DNA from: JAIQFF01 sp963788505
Lineage (GTDB): Bacteria > Acidobacteriota > Terriglobia > Terriglobales > Acidobacteriaceae
Assembly (NCBI GenBank): GCA_963788505.1
Contig: CAWBGY010000009.1
Coordinates: 744,001 to 808,000 of the forward strand
Length of the DNA: 64,000 nucleotides
Direction of reading: 5' to 3'
The notes under the pieces: model-generated
Told to the model about the DNA's origin: nothing
What the model saw: only the letters and a program-made list of their open reading frames with translations
Databases searched by the model: none
Translations under genes and position numbers: made by a program
Shown: one piece after another, positions 33,719 through 42,369 of the stretch
Position numbering within the stretch: the first letter of the stretch is position 1
Layout: each line of letters starts with the position of its first letter

Positions 33719-36700
33719 ATGCAGAGCCTGAGACTTCTTTGGGGAAGCATCCTGGTAATGCTGATGAGCGTCACGTTTTCGCTGGCGCAGACTGGCTCGA
33801 TCCAGGGCACGGTAACCGACACCGTGGGCGCGGTCGTGCAGGGCGCGGAAGTCACGGTAAAAAACCTGGGATCAAACGCCGTGCGCACGGTGACCAGTGG
33901 CGGCACCGGGGCTTACAGCATCCCCTCCCTTGCTCCCGGCGTCTACGACGTTACGGTAAAGATGGCGAGCTTCAAGACTTTCCATGTGTCCAATGTTCAG
34001 CTCACCGTCGCCCAGGTGGTCCCCGTGAACGTTCAGCTGGAGCCCGGCGCGGTGACTGAAGAAGTCCAGGTGCGCGCCGATCAGATTCCCGATGTGGACC
34101 TCGAAACCTCGCAGGTCAGCAACCTGGTGGATGCGCGATCGATCAACGATCTGCCCCTCATGACGCGAAATCCGTATGAACTGGTTTTGCTGTCTCCTGG
34201 AACCTCACAGACCAACACGGCGCTGGGTGGTTTCACAGTCAACGGTTCACGCGAGCGAAATAATAACTTCCTGCTGGATGGCGTCGACAATAACGATACG
34301 TCGGTGCCTGGAATTGCCGGCGGCGTGCTCAACGCGAATCCGGATTCCACCGAGGAATTTCGTGTCATCACCAACAACTTCAACGCCGAGTATGGCCGCA
34401 ACACGGGCGCCATCATCGATGTGGTGACCAAGAGCGGCACCAACACCTTCCATGGCGGAGCTTACGAGTTCGGCCGCTGGAACGCGTTCGGCGGAGCGCG
34501 AGACTGGTTCAACCGCGCCGACAACGGCCCGCAGGATCCGTACGTGCGCAACCAGTTCGGCTATTCCATTGGCGGGCCGATCATCAAGAACAAGACCTTT
34601 TTCTTTTTCAACCACGAACTGGACCGCTTCCGAACCACGCTGACAAACTCAGCCACCGTGCCGACCGCGGCGTTCAAGACCGGTGTCTTCAACTATTTTG
34701 GAGATCCGGTGGACCTCACCCAAACCGGCGCGAACAACGGAACCGGAGACACGCTCGGTTCGGGCCCAGCGGACAACGCGCCGCCCGACCCGACCATGCA
34801 GAGGGTATTTGCCCTGTATCCCAACCCGACCTTCGACAACGGAGACGGCCTGACGGGTACGCTGTTCTTCCCCAGCACTTCGGCTCAAAACAGCTACACC
34901 ACGGTGGCCAAGATTGACCACCACATCACCGATCACCACACCGTCAGCTTGCGGTATGGGTACGACGACTTTTTTGATCCCAATCCTGGCCATGCCGACA
35001 TTCTGCCTGGGAATATTGGGGGCTACGATGAAAAGGCCATTGGGCAGGGACTGTCGGCCAATCTTACGTCCACTTTGAGCAGCAACCTGATCAATTCGTT
35101 CACCTTTGGCTGGAACAAGATTTATGCCAACTTTGGTTGCACCGGGACCAGCGTGCTCGACGGAGCCATCCCAGCTGTGGATCGCTTCGGCAACGGCTGG
35201 GACATCAATATGAACCCGTTTACAAGTTTTGGCTGCACTTCGCTTGTATCCGACGGCCAGTATCGGGCAACCGGAACCACCAGCTACACCGACAGTATCA
35301 GCTGGTCGCACGGAAATCATACGTTCAAGTTCGGTGGAGACTTCCGCAACGTCCGCGAGTCGGGGCCGAATGGGTTCTTTTCCCGCCGGCAAGTCTCGGT
35401 CAACGGCCTGCTCATTAATTTTGGGGGCGGGGCTACCATCGTGGAAGGTGTGCCCAGCGATAGTTTTAGCCTGGAGACTGCAGCCCAGGCTTTCTACGGC
35501 ATCGTAGACAATGATTTTCAGGCCGAATTCTTCAACAAAGCTGGAGCCCGCCAAGCCACTGACAATAAGCATTTCCGCCAGCATGAGTATGACTGGTTCG
35601 GGCAGGATACATGGAAAGTGCGGCGGAACCTCACCCTCACCCTGGGGCTGCGCTACCAGCTGGACGGTGTCCCGTATGAAGAGGGTGCCAACTTCTCCAA
35701 CTTGCTGGGCGATCCCACCGCGGGCCCGGTGACAATGACGGTCGTTGGCCCGGGAACCGGAAAGCAGCTCTATGCGTCCGACTATTCCAACCTCGAGCCC
35801 AGGGTTGGCTTCTCGTGGGACCCGAAGGGGGATGGCAAGATGGCCGTGCGGGCCGCGTTCGGCATCTTTCATGATCGCGTCTTCGGCAACCTTTTCGGCA
35901 ACGCCCGCGGCAATCCGCCCTTTGAACAGGACTATAACCAATTCCCCGCGGACACGATTGGCGGCTTCTATGGTGGCTCGGTCAACGGACCGTTTCCGCT
36001 GCCGGCGCCCCCGGAGACCATTCCCAGTCCCGTCATCCCTAACTATGATCCCGTCGCGGGTGTGGGTGCGCTGGCTCCGGTGCTGTTCGATCCCCATTTT
36101 CGCAATGCCGCCAGCAACAACTGGAACTTCGGCTTCCAGCGGGAGTTGCCTGGCAACAACGTTCTTGACATGGCCTACGTAGGATCGGAAGGCCATCACA
36201 TCTATCGTCAGATCGACCCGAACTCACCCGTCCCTTCTCTGGTGAAGCAACTGCTTGCTTTCTGCGTTCCGACAAACCCTGATAACAGTGGATTTAGTTC
36301 TTCGACCGGGCAGTGTAGCGCGGACGATGTTAGTTTCACCAATCTGTACCTCGGAGCCCAGTTCGGTGCTCTCCCGTTCAATGCCGTAGCCCACAATGCT
36401 CTGCTTCAGCCCTTCTACCAGACCTCGAACGCGAACTCCATCTACAACTCCCTGCAGGTGAAGCTGACCCACCGTCTGAGCCACGGGACCCAAGTGCAAG
36501 CCGCTTACACCTGGGCTCACGCCATCGACAACTCCAATGATTCCTTGAATCCAGCCCAGGGCAACCGGGGCTTCCCCCGTAACTCCCGCATGCTGAATGA
36601 GGAGCGCGGAAACTCTGACAACGATATCCGCCAAGTTGCCGTCGTCAACTACATCTGGGAGCTTCCTTTTGGAAAGGGCAAGGGGTTCCTGAATAACGGC

Positions 36701-37231
36701 TTCGCAGGACGGGTGTTCGAAGGCTGGCAATTTTCCGGAATCACCACGGTGCAGACCGGACATCCGTTTGACGTCTTCACCTCTACCGATATGGAGCGCA
36801 CCGGCTTGAGTGGCCGGGCGGATCTGGTCGGTAACCCCTACGCTCCCGGCGCCAACACTCCACAGAATTCGGGCGGCAATAAAGTGTGGTTCACCAATCC
36901 CGCTGCCTTCTCCGGTCGTACCGACGGGAGCGGCGCGCCGCTCTACGCCGGCCCGGGGACCAGCGGCCGCAATCACTTCTACGGACCAGGGTTCGTGAAT
37001 TTCGATTTGGCGTTTTCGAAGAGCATCAAGTTCACGGAACGGGTCAACGCGGAACTGCGGGTTGAGGGGTATAACATCTTCAATCACCCCCATTTTGACA
37101 ACCCAGGATTTGACCTCTCGTCGAATCGGATCACCGCCTCCAACTTCGGCCTGATTACCAATACTGCCAGCCGGCCCGACGCAACCACATCCGCGCGCCA
37201 GATGCAGGTGGCCCTGAAGCTGCATTTCTAG
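33719..37231 (+). CDS. TonB-dependent receptor, Oar-like, second tandem copy
   Basis: 1170 residues. A signal peptide (LLWGSILVMLMSVTFSLAQ) precedes the CarboxypepD_reg-like domain (GSIQGTVTDTVGAVVQGAEV, PGVYDVTVKMASF). The plug shows NGSRERNNNFLLDGVDNNDT and GAIIDVVTKSGTNTFHGGAYEFGRWN. The barrel has typical LGLRYQLDGVPYEE and AAYTWAHAIDNS strands, and ends ALKLHF with the terminal aromatic residue. It is homologous to but clearly diverged from its upstream neighbour. A classical terminator follows the gene. Confidence 0.93.
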   Translation: MQSLRLLWGSILVMLMSVTFSLAQTGSIQGTVTDTVGAVVQGAEVTVKNLGSNAVRTVTSGGTGAYSIPSLAPGVYDVTVKMASFKTFHVSNVQLTVAQVVPVNVQLEPGAVTEEVQVRADQIPDVDLETSQVSNLVDARSINDLPLMTRNPYELVLLSPGTSQTNTALGGFTVNGSRERNNNFLLDGVDNNDTSVPGIAGGVLNANPDSTEEFRVITNNFNAEYGRNTGAIIDVVTKSGTNTFHGGAYEFGRWNAFGGARDWFNRADNGPQDPYVRNQFGYSIGGPIIKNKTFFFFNHELDRFRTTLTNSATVPTAAFKTGVFNYFGDPVDLTQTGANNGTGDTLGSGPADNAPPDPTMQRVFALYPNPTFDNGDGLTGTLFFPSTSAQNSYTTVAKIDHHITDHHTVSLRYGYDDFFDPNPGHADILPGNIGGYDEKAIGQGLSANLTSTLSSNLINSFTFGWNKIYANFGCTGTSVLDGAIPAVDRFGNGWDINMNPFTSFGCTSLVSDGQYRATGTTSYTDSISWSHGNHTFKFGGDFRNVRESGPNGFFSRRQVSVNGLLINFGGGATIVEGVPSDSFSLETAAQAFYGIVDNDFQAEFFNKAGARQATDNKHFRQHEYDWFGQDTWKVRRNLTLTLGLRYQLDGVPYEEGANFSNLLGDPTAGPVTMTVVGPGTGKQLYASDYSNLEPRVGFSWDPKGDGKMAVRAAFGIFHDRVFGNLFGNARGNPPFEQDYNQFPADTIGGFYGGSVNGPFPLPAPPETIPSPVIPNYDPVAGVGALAPVLFDPHFRNAASNNWNFGFQRELPGNNVLDMAYVGSEGHHIYRQIDPNSPVPSLVKQLLAFCVPTNPDNSGFSSSTGQCSADDVSFTNLYLGAQFGALPFNAVAHNALLQPFYQTSNANSIYNSLQVKLTHRLSHGTQVQAAYTWAHAIDNSNDSLNPAQGNRGFPRNSRMLNEERGNSDNDIRQVAVVNYIWELPFGKGKGFLNNGFAGRVFEGWQFSGITTVQTGHPFDVFTSTDMERTGLSGRADLVGNPYAPGANTPQNSGGNKVWFTNPAAFSGRTDGSGAPLYAGPGTSGRNHFYGPGFVNFDLAFSKSIKFTERVNAELRVEGYNIFNHPHFDNPGFDLSSNRITASNFGLITNTASRPDATTSARQMQVALKLHF

Positions 37232-37251
37232 AAGCATAGTATTAGACTGGT

Positions 37252-37283
37252 AGCCTGCGGGGTCGCTCCCGCAGGCTTTTTTT
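37252..37283 (+). terminator. Rho-independent terminator after second receptor gene
   Basis: Perfect 10-bp stem AGCCTGCGGG / CCCGCAGGCT with a 6-base loop, followed directly by six T. It ends the second receptor transcript and separates it from the LolA-like gene. Confidence 0.9.
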
Positions 37284-37323
37284 CTGATCTCTGTGCATGG
37301 TTAAGCTTGGAGGGGGACACATC

Positions 37324-38256
37324 ATGAAGTTCGGTGGACCGAGGTTCACACGAGTCGTGGCTAGGACGGGGATGGCCGCGCTGTTTCTGGTTTCTGCGTC
37401 TCTCCTGCTGCGCGCGGGGGATATGAAGCCGGAAGACGTCGTTGCCCGGCATCTGGATTCCATTGGTACGGCAGCCGCCCGAGCCGGCGTCAAGTCGCGG
37501 ATCGTGCAGGGAACTTCACTTTTCAGAATTCAAGTGGGTGGCGGTGGCGAATTGCAGGGGACGAGCGCGCTGGTTTCCGAGGGGCAGAAGTCAGTCCTGA
37601 TGATCAAGTTCAACAATACCGAGTACCGGGGTGAGCAGTTCGTCACGGATGGCGACAAGGTTTCCGCGGCCGCGACCACTGCAAACCACAAATGGTCGGA
37701 TTTTGGCCAGTTCGTGCGCACCCAGGATCAGATTGTTCGCGAGGGCTTGCTGGGCGGGGAATTAACGACCGCCTGGGCCCTGCTTCACCTGCCTGAAAAC
37801 AAGGCCAAGCTCACCTTCGATGGAGAGAAAAAGGCCGATGGCCGCCCCGCATATCAGCTGAGCTATCACTCCAAAAAGCGGGATGATCTCACCATCCATC
37901 TCTATTTTGACCCGCAAACTTTTCAGCACATCATGACGACTTATTCGATCACTCTGGCCTCGGGCTTGGGAGGATTTTCGCCGTCCCTCTCTGATCAATC
38001 AGGGCTGACCACGTCTTCCAACCCGGGAGGGGCGGACATCACCCAGAGTTCCAAGCAAAAAGAAACTCGCTACACGATTGAAGAACGCTTCAGCGACTTC
38101 AAGACCAGCGAGGGGCTGACCCTGCCCTCGAAGTATTCCATTCATTTCACCGAAGAACTTCAGGACGGCACCACCAAGGTGTATGAATGGGATCTCACCG
38201 CAGACGAGATTTCCAATAACCGGCCCCTCGATGCGAGGAATTTTCAGATCAAGTAG
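37324..38256 (+). CDS. Exported LolA-like hypothetical protein
   Basis: 310 residues from ATG 37324, with GGAGGGGG upstream; an earlier in-frame ATG at 37297 lies inside the ribosome-site context and is less likely. A signal peptide spans about residues 1-32 (GMAALFLVSASLLLRAG). The mature region has repeated antiparallel-strand patterns (VLMIKFNNTEYRGEQFVTDG, AYQLSYHSKKRDDLTIHLYF, SKYSIHFTEELQDGTTKVYEWDLT) like the lipoprotein-sorting LolA half-barrel. No lipoprotein system is adjacent. It may assist the receptors, but this is inference. Confidence 0.7.
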   Translation: MKFGGPRFTRVVARTGMAALFLVSASLLLRAGDMKPEDVVARHLDSIGTAAARAGVKSRIVQGTSLFRIQVGGGGELQGTSALVSEGQKSVLMIKFNNTEYRGEQFVTDGDKVSAAATTANHKWSDFGQFVRTQDQIVREGLLGGELTTAWALLHLPENKAKLTFDGEKKADGRPAYQLSYHSKKRDDLTIHLYFDPQTFQHIMTTYSITLASGLGGFSPSLSDQSGLTTSSNPGGADITQSSKQKETRYTIEERFSDFKTSEGLTLPSKYSIHFTEELQDGTTKVYEWDLTADEISNNRPLDARNFQIK

Positions 38257-38352
38257 TCGGCTGTCGCTGCGATCTCGCGAAAACTAAAATGCCGGCCCGG
38301 AATCCTGGTGCGCAGCCTTTCGTTTCGGGCTGCCGTTCCCATCTCCCGGCTT

Positions 38353-39072
38353 TCACCTTCCCAAAATCGCGTAGTGCGAACTCGCGGCCATAAAAAATAT
38401 CATGGGCACCGACAGGAAGAAATTCATGCGCGACGCCAGAAACGCCTGCCGGGCCAGAACCGCCGCATTCGCCGGAGGCGTGCCGGCCAGGGTTCCGCGG
38501 ATGATCTTTTTATTGTTGCGCCAGATGATTCCCCAAACGTTGAACAGCATGATGAACCCCATCCCGCCGCCGATACCGATCGAAAGCACGTGGTTATCGT
38601 CCTGTCCCACCGGCGTGTAGTTCACAAACAGCCAGCCCGCGGCGCAAACCAGGAGGAGCGTAATCACGCCCAGTACATATCCGCTCGGCGTCTTTGAGAT
38701 CGCGAAATAGAGAAGCATCGAGGCTACAACCCAGATCAGAAGAAACAACCCGATCGTGCTCCCCGCACCCACTCCCATGCGATGGGCGTCGGCGGCGACG
38801 TAGATCTGCGACCAGTACCAGAAGCCCACGAACACGGTCAGCATGGCGCTCCAGCGAAACAACTGCAGCGCAGGCATGGTCATGTACTGCAGGACCGTCG
38901 GCTTGGCGGCCGCATCCACTTGCTTCATGAAGGGCACATTGACCAGGTTGAAAAAGTACAGCAAGCCGACCCAGGTGATTCCCGCCAACAGATGAACCCA
39001 GCGCAGCATGAAGGCAAGCGCCTCCGTGCCGGTGTGGGTGGGCATGACGAATAGAGCGATCTCATGGTGCAT
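38353..39072 (-). CDS. PuuD-like membrane protein lacking the cytochrome c domain
   Basis: 239 residues from ATG 39072. About seven hydrophobic helices are present, with HWLHLLAGITWVGLLYFF-like composition near the start (RWVHLLAGITWVGLLYFF), WSAMLTVFVGFWYW, and a C-terminal NNKKIIRGT...FLASRMNFFLSVPMIFFMAASSHY. This is the urate-oxidase N-terminal membrane domain (PF06181 type). True urate hydroxylases add a C-terminal cytochrome c, absent here. It may be a haem-linked membrane redox protein; substrate is unknown. Confidence 0.8.
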   Translation of the reverse strand: MHHEIALFVMPTHTGTEALAFMLRWVHLLAGITWVGLLYFFNLVNVPFMKQVDAAAKPTVLQYMTMPALQLFRWSAMLTVFVGFWYWSQIYVAADAHRMGVGAGSTIGLFLLIWVVASMLLYFAISKTPSGYVLGVITLLLVCAAGWLFVNYTPVGQDDNHVLSIGIGGGMGFIMLFNVWGIIWRNNKKIIRGTLAGTPPANAAVLARQAFLASRMNFFLSVPMIFFMAASSHYAILGR

Positions 39073-39418
39073 ACATGGCTCCCGAAAGCTCAAGGTGAGA
39101 GCGGCGTCAGCCGGACACGACCGCGTCGGCTCTTGAAGGCGAGAATGGTTGCATTTTGTCGTGGCGATGTCAATCGAGTGCATGCTGCAGTTTCCCCGGG
39201 CACGCCCACCTTGACCGGCCATCTTGAAATGCGGGGAGTAACGCCGTATCGTACTGTCAGCAGTCGGCGGTGTGGTTAGCGTACGGAGTCTCCGGGGAGC
39301 GTGCCGGCTGCCTGTTCATCTGTTCTTGCAACCGCTGTCGGGTTGAAGCCGTGGGAGCGGTTGGCGGTACAGACCTGAGCCGTCAGAATTTTTCAGCCAG
39401 GACCTAAGGAGATTGGCG
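39073..39418. other. Intergenic region before hfq
   Basis: 346 bases between a leftward membrane-protein gene and hfq. No ORF is convincing. TAAGGAG at 39406-39412 serves hfq. The 200 bases before it are GC-rich with several short self-complementary stretches, so a leader RNA is possible, but no known class was recognised. Confidence 0.5.
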
Positions 39419-39736
39419 ATGGAGAATAAGCCGGCACAAAATATTCAGGATACCTTCCTCAATACGGCACGCAAGGAGCGAACCAATATCACGATTTACC
39501 TCTTGAGCGGAGTCAAGCTCACGGGGCGCATCCGCTCCTTCGACAAGTATTCCGTCGTGCTCGATACCAACAACCAGGAGCAACTGATCTTCAAACACGC
39601 GATCTCCACCGTGGCCATGGGAAAGACCCTGCATGGTCATGGGGAGAGGCCAACCATGGTGCCCGCGGCGGCCGTGGCCCCGTCCGCGAGTCCGGAGGCG
39701 GCTGCAATGCCGCGCCCCTCGGGCACCGAGGGATGA
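39419..39736 (+). CDS. hfq: RNA chaperone Hfq with extended C-terminal tail
   Basis: 105 residues from ATG 39419. Residues 6-70 form the Sm core: QDTFLNTARKERTNITIYLLSGVKLTGRIRSFDKYSVVLD is Sm1, and QLIFKHAISTVAM is Sm2 with the Hfq-specific KH pair. The last 35 residues are a low-complexity Ala/Pro tail (VPAAAVAPSASPEAAAMPRP). It pairs small RNAs with mRNAs. hflX follows, the order known from the miaA-hfq-hflX cluster of proteobacteria. Confidence 0.96.
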   Translation: MENKPAQNIQDTFLNTARKERTNITIYLLSGVKLTGRIRSFDKYSVVLDTNNQEQLIFKHAISTVAMGKTLHGHGERPTMVPAAAVAPSASPEAAAMPRPSGTEG

Positions 39737-39840
39737 AGTCGCTTCGTTTTTCCCGAAGCGTGGCCGGGATGGATTCGCCGAGCCTGGCCGGGTGGGCGAA
39801 TCTTCGATCCTTGGGGACTTCTTTGTCGTAGTCTTGAATC

Positions 39841-41316
39841 GTGCCCGAGTCTGGCCACCCTCGTGGCCGAGAATCCAACAAATTGAGCGGTAAACCTTCC
39901 AGGTCTTTCGGCAAGAACAGCGTCGGGCGCGGCCCGGCGGAGGACGGGAATCGTCCGCCCCGGGAGCGCGCGTTTCTGGTTGGGCTTGAGGTGCGTACGC
40001 GGCGCCGCCGGCCCGCATCCCCAAGGGCCCGGAGCGGTCCCCTGACCGCAGCCGCACAGGCTGCCCGCGATACTTCTACGAACATGGTCGCTGCGAAAGC
40101 CCCGGACATCCCCGAATTCAGCGCGGAAGAGTCGCTGGCCGAGTTGCGTTCTCTGGCGGTCAGTGCGGGGGCTGAGATCGTGGGGGAATTTTTGCAGCAC
40201 CGTGATCGTATCGAGCCGGCCACCTTGATCGGCCTAGGCAAGCTGGAGGAGATTGCCGGCGCCACCGCTTCGGTTTCCGCCGATCTGCTTCTGTTCGATC
40301 ACGACCTCACAGCTTCGCAACAGCGCAACATCGAGAAGCTGGTCAACACCCGGGTGATCGATCGCACACAGCTCATCCTCGACATTTTTGCGAAACACGC
40401 GCGGACCCGGGAGGGCCAGCTGCAGGTGGAACTGGCGCAACTCGAATACATGCTGCCGCGGCTGGGCGGACGTGGCATAGAGATGTCGCAACTGGGCGGC
40501 GGGATCGGCACCCGGGGCCCCGGCGAGACCCAACTGGAAACCGACCGCAGAAAAATTCACCGGCGCATCCGGCATGTGAAAGAGCAGATAGAAAATGTCA
40601 GGCGGGTGCGCGCCCAGCAGCGGGCGCGGCGGGAGGCGGAGCCAGTAGCGACGGTCGCGCTGGTCGGCTACACCAATGCAGGGAAGTCCACGCTGTTCAA
40701 CGCGATGACGAATGCCGCGGTGCTCGAATCCCCGCGAATGTTTGCCACCCTCGATCCGACGATTCGTTCCGTGGCGTTGCCGTCGCGCAGGAAAGTGCTG
40801 CTCTCGGACACGGTCGGCTTCATCCGCAACCTGCCGCACACCCTGGTTTCGGCGTTTCGCGCCACGCTCGAGGAAGTACAGCGCGCCTCCCTTGTGCTTC
40901 ATGTTTCCGATGCCAGCAGCCCCTTGTCGGCGGAGCAAGATGCGCAGGTGGACAAGGTTCTCAAGGAGCTCGAAGTTGACGGCAAACCGCGCCTGCGGAT
41001 CATGAACAAAATTGACCTGCTGCCTCCCAAGCAACGCGAGTCATTGCTCGACGACGCGGGCAGAGTGCATGTCTCGGCGGCCAAGGGCATCGGGATGAGC
41101 ACGTTGCTCGACCGGATCGACGAAATGTTGTCAGAAGATCCGGTGAGCCGGATACGTCTGCGGGTGCCTCAGAGAGAAGGAAAAATGCTGGCGCTGCTGG
41201 AAGCCCGTTCGCGGATATATTCGCGCAAATACAGCGGCGGATCAGTGGAGCTGGACGTGGAAGCGCCGGAGTCGGTGGTGAGAAAGGTGAGGGAGTGGGT
41301 GGTAACCAGCTCTTAA
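39841..41316 (+). CDS. hflX: Ribosome-associated GTPase HflX
   Basis: 491 residues from a GTG at 39841. The basic N-terminus leads to the family start RERAFLVGLEV at about residue 40. The HflX domain has TLIGLGKLEEI, HARTREGQLQVELAQLEYMLPRL and SQLGGGIGTRGPGETQLETDRR. The G domain has GYTNAGKST, DTVGFI and NKID. It rescues or splits stalled ribosomes under stress. hfq lies 104 bp upstream. The last codons and stop (AGC TCT TAA) lie in a heptamer-like stretch that continues past the gene. Confidence 0.95.
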   Translation: MPESGHPRGRESNKLSGKPSRSFGKNSVGRGPAEDGNRPPRERAFLVGLEVRTRRRRPASPRARSGPLTAAAQAARDTSTNMVAAKAPDIPEFSAEESLAELRSLAVSAGAEIVGEFLQHRDRIEPATLIGLGKLEEIAGATASVSADLLLFDHDLTASQQRNIEKLVNTRVIDRTQLILDIFAKHARTREGQLQVELAQLEYMLPRLGGRGIEMSQLGGGIGTRGPGETQLETDRRKIHRRIRHVKEQIENVRRVRAQQRARREAEPVATVALVGYTNAGKSTLFNAMTNAAVLESPRMFATLDPTIRSVALPSRRKVLLSDTVGFIRNLPHTLVSAFRATLEEVQRASLVLHVSDASSPLSAEQDAQVDKVLKELEVDGKPRLRIMNKIDLLPPKQRESLLDDAGRVHVSAAKGIGMSTLLDRIDEMLSEDPVSRIRLRVPQREGKMLALLEARSRIYSRKYSGGSVELDVEAPESVVRKVREWVVTSS

Positions 41317-41424
41317 GCTTCCGGTTCTTAGCATTCAGCCAAACCTGCCTCAGAGCACCCGTATGCCAGCCTTACGGATTTTGGGTAGTGTCCTAATTTG
41401 TCAGATCAGCTCGAATGCGAGATC

Positions 41425-41530
41425 TTAACTTTGCGAACTCTGCGGCCCTTCTTTGCGCCCTTCGCGGTAAAGGGTTTGATCTCGCCCGAGTCATTCAAGA
41501 CTCTTAACCGCAAAGTTCGCAAAGAAGGGG
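41425..41530. repeat. Inverted pair of TTTGCG-type arms
   Basis: Left arm at 41425-41470 (ACTTTGCGAACTCTGCGG, then TTTGCGCCCTTCGCGG) and complementary right arm at 41502-41527 (AACCGCAAAGTTCGCAAAG). The loop is about 30 bp. Confidence 0.65.
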
Positions 41531-41596
41531 AAACGGCGCCGGATCAGGACACTTCGAGATTTTGGCTTTTGGTCTGCATCCGCCAGGGGCGACTGC

Positions 41597-41631
41597 AGAG
41601 CCAAGAGCTAAAGGCTAATTGCTAAGGGCTG
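41597..41631. repeat. Five AGAGCTA-type heptamers upstream of the atp cluster
   Basis: Consecutive 7-bp units AGAGCCA, AGAGCTA, AAGGCTA, ATTGCTA, AGGGCTG. The unit consensus ARRGCTA is the same as in the atpH-atpA and atpG-atpD spacers. Confidence 0.7.
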
Positions 41632-41828
41632 AATTTAAATGGGCCGGCAACCAAGAAGCGGTGACTTTCCTTGGCTATCGGCCCATTCGATCCGGATTGG
41701 ATCGGAGGTGATATCTATATGCTAGACCCGTTATGTCGGATGTCAAGCGACTTTCCGCGATTTCGCGAAATAGTTTGCCGGCCTGCATTCCAGTCTGGAA
41801 ACCGCCGATTCCAGGCCCTGCCATCGCG

Positions 41829-41857
41829 TTGACACTCATTCCGTAACATGTTACTTT
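41829..41857 (+). promoter_or_regulatory. Candidate sigma70-type promoter of the atp cluster
   Basis: TTGACA at 41829-41834, a 17-bp spacer, then TACTTT at 41852-41857. The predicted transcript starts about 38 bases before atpF'. The -35 box is perfect; the -10 is weak. Confidence 0.45.
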
Positions 41858-41901
41858 CAATGGTCTTAAGCCTCCTACGCTCTAGACCTGATCAGCACAC
41901 A

Positions 41902-42369
41902 ATGAACGAGATATTAGAACAACTAGGCGGATTACTGCTCGGGTCCGTGCCGACCATCATCTTTATCGTGGTGTTGTTCGTCATTTACACCGCGGTGGTG
42001 CACAAGCCGCTGATCAAGGTGCTGGCCGAACGCCACAACCGGACGGAAGGCGCGATCGAAAAGGCGCGGGCCGACATCGCCCAGGCCGAAGCGCGTACCG
42101 CGGAATATGAACAGCGGCTGCGGGAAGCGCGCATGACGGTATTCAAGAGTCAGGAAGCGCACCGCCAGCAGGCTTTACAAGCGCGAGCCGCGGCGGTGGC
42201 CGAGGCGCGGACCCGGGCACAAGCCCAGGTTGAGCAGGCGCGGGCGGCCATTGAGCAGGACAAGGTTGCAGCACAAGTCGGTCTGGAAGCGGAGAGTGGA
42301 AAACTGGCAACCGCAATCATTCGCGCTGTTCTTGAACCGGCGACTCAAGCCCCGGCGGGAGGCGACTGA
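41902..42369 (+). CDS. ATP synthase F0 subunit b' (b-type stator)
   Basis: 155 residues from ATG 41902. One membrane helix (VPTIIFIVVLFVIYTAVVHKPLI, about residues 15-38) is followed by a long charged, Ala-rich coiled coil to residue 140. It forms one arm of the peripheral stalk that holds F1 against the a subunit. Its stop overlaps the start of the second b gene (TGATG). Two distinct b-type subunits imply a heterodimeric stalk, as in cyanobacteria and several other phyla. Confidence 0.88.
   Translation: MNEILEQLGGLLLGSVPTIIFIVVLFVIYTAVVHKPLIKVLAERHNRTEGAIEKARADIAQAEARTAEYEQRLREARMTVFKSQEAHRQQALQARAAAVAEARTRAQAQVEQARAAIEQDKVAAQVGLEAESGKLATAIIRAVLEPATQAPAGGD

Larger units (their letters stand above)
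41317..41901. other. Regulatory region upstream of the atp cluster
   Basis: 585 non-coding bases. It contains an inverted pair of TTTGCG-type arms (41425-41530), five heptamers (41597-41631) and a GGATCCGATCC-like inverted stretch near 41690-41706. A sigma70-like promoter candidate at 41829-41857 comes last. Neither atpI, atpB nor atpE is present here. Confidence 0.6.

Noticed and set aside
34649..36199. Leftward ORF of 516 codons within the second receptor gene
   Set aside because: Antisense shadow; no domain, no ribosome site.
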